From: Patescibacteria group bacterium
GTDB taxonomy: Bacteria > Patescibacteriota > Minisyncoccia > UBA6257 > Colwellbacteraceae
Assembly (NCBI GenBank): GCA_023474185.1
Contig: JAMCXR010000008.1
Coordinates: forward strand, 1 to 15,285
DNA length: 15,285 nucleotides
Direction: 5' to 3'
The translations under genes were made by a program, and so were the position numbers. Shown one piece after another: positions 14,866 to 15,285 of the stretch. The notes under the pieces were generated by a model. It was not told where the DNA came from. It worked only from the letters and a program-made list of their open reading frames with translations, and ran no database searches. Positions within the stretch are counted from its first letter, which is position 1, and every line of letters starts with the position of its first letter.

Positions 14866-15285
14866 ATGCCAGAAAAGAAAAAGAGCAAAAAACCCGCAGC
14901 CGCGGTTAAAAAAATCAGCGCCAAAAACAAAAAAGGCGTAAAGAATAAAGGCCTCGAAGAGGCGTCGGAGGAGGCTGTTGCAGCTAAACCTTTAAAAAAG
15001 CGATCGGCCGGAGCGCTTAAATCCTTCGTCAACATCAAAGTGGTCGGCGTCGGCGGCGCCGGAGGAAACGCCTTGACCAGAATGGCCGACGACTTCGTGC
15101 GCGGAGTCGATTTGATTGCAATTAACACTGATTTGCAGGATTTGGAAGCTTGCCAAGCTAGGCGTAAATTGCACATTGGAGAGATGATCACCAAAGGCCG
15201 CGGAGCGGGGATGAATCCCGAATTGGGGCGGCAGTCGGCTGAGGAAAATCGCGAAGAAGTGAGCGAATTATTAAAGGATGCGGAT
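14866..15285 (+). CDS. ftsZ: Cell division protein FtsZ, N-terminal part (runs off the window)
   Basis: From ATG 14866 the frame stays open to the window end, giving 140 residues. The tubulin-like GTPase domain begins at about residue 54 (FVNIKVVGVGGAGGNAL, nucleotide loop at 61-68), continues AINTDLQDL and then TKGRGAGMNPELGRQSAEE, the region after strand 3. The GGGTGTG signature would lie just beyond the window. Residues 1-53 are an extra Lys/Ala-rich extension (MPEKKKSKKPAAAVKKISAK onward), far longer than the about 10 residues usual before the first strand; it is probably disordered. GAGMNPE replaces the common GAGGNPE. FtsZ polymerises into the division ring and is anchored by FtsA from the preceding gene, two bases upstream. 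Confidence 0.95.
   Translation, partial: MPEKKKSKKPAAAVKKISAKNKKGVKNKGLEEASEEAVAAKPLKKRSAGALKSFVNIKVVGVGGAGGNALTRMADDFVRGVDLIAINTDLQDLEACQARRKLHIGEMITKGRGAGMNPELGRQSAEENREEVSELLKDAD

Overview
The window looks like the genome of a Candidate Phyla Radiation (Patescibacteria) bacterium, most likely Parcubacteria-like. The reasons are a 16S rRNA with an expanded helix and altered universal positions, a compact type IV pilus locus with the '(G)WAWNDNVGW' repeat protein that I associate with these lineages, small single-domain proteins, and tightly packed genes. UGA is used as a normal stop (hisS), so the recoded UGA=Gly code of Gracilibacteria/Absconditabacteria does not apply.

Layout. (1) 1-914: 3' part of a 16S rRNA gene, cut by the window start at about E. 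coli position 685. It has a long hairpin expansion in helix 39. Its 3' end follows an intact helix 45 but lacks the CCUCC anti-Shine-Dalgarno. No 23S, 5S or tRNA gene follows; a structured 915-1094 trailer leads directly into a protein gene. (2) 1095-10115, all on +: a type IV pilus locus made of a single-domain response regulator, a major-type prepilin with its own terminator, an unknown five-helix membrane protein, PilB, PilC, FimT/GspH-like and PilV-like prepilins, a secreted repeat protein, a PilX-like minor pilin, and a PilM/PilN-type (GspL-like) membrane protein. (3) 10120-10623, minus strand: peptidyl-tRNA hydrolase, convergent with the pilus operon. (4) 10773-15285, all on +: lepB, hisS, a HIT-family protein, rpsU (bS21), ybeY, ftsA and the start of ftsZ, packed with gaps of a few bases or overlaps.

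How it fits together. The pilus block encodes the inner-membrane motor and platform (PilB, PilC, PilM/N), the fibre subunits (prepilins), and a secreted surface protein that may be displayed by or with the pilus. The last block joins protein export, translation and ribosome maturation to the divisome actin FtsA and the tubulin FtsZ.

The main unusual result is the translation signal. The 16S 3' tail has no anti-Shine-Dalgarno, and none of the 18 predicted starts has a GGAGG, AGGAG or GAGG core at usable spacing. Several -10 boxes lie so close to start codons that leaderless or very short-leader mRNAs are likely. The window also keeps bS21 (which sits beside the 16S 3' end) and YbeY (which matures that end), so this ribosome's initiation platform deserves a close look. 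No intergenic stretch exceeds about 230 bases.
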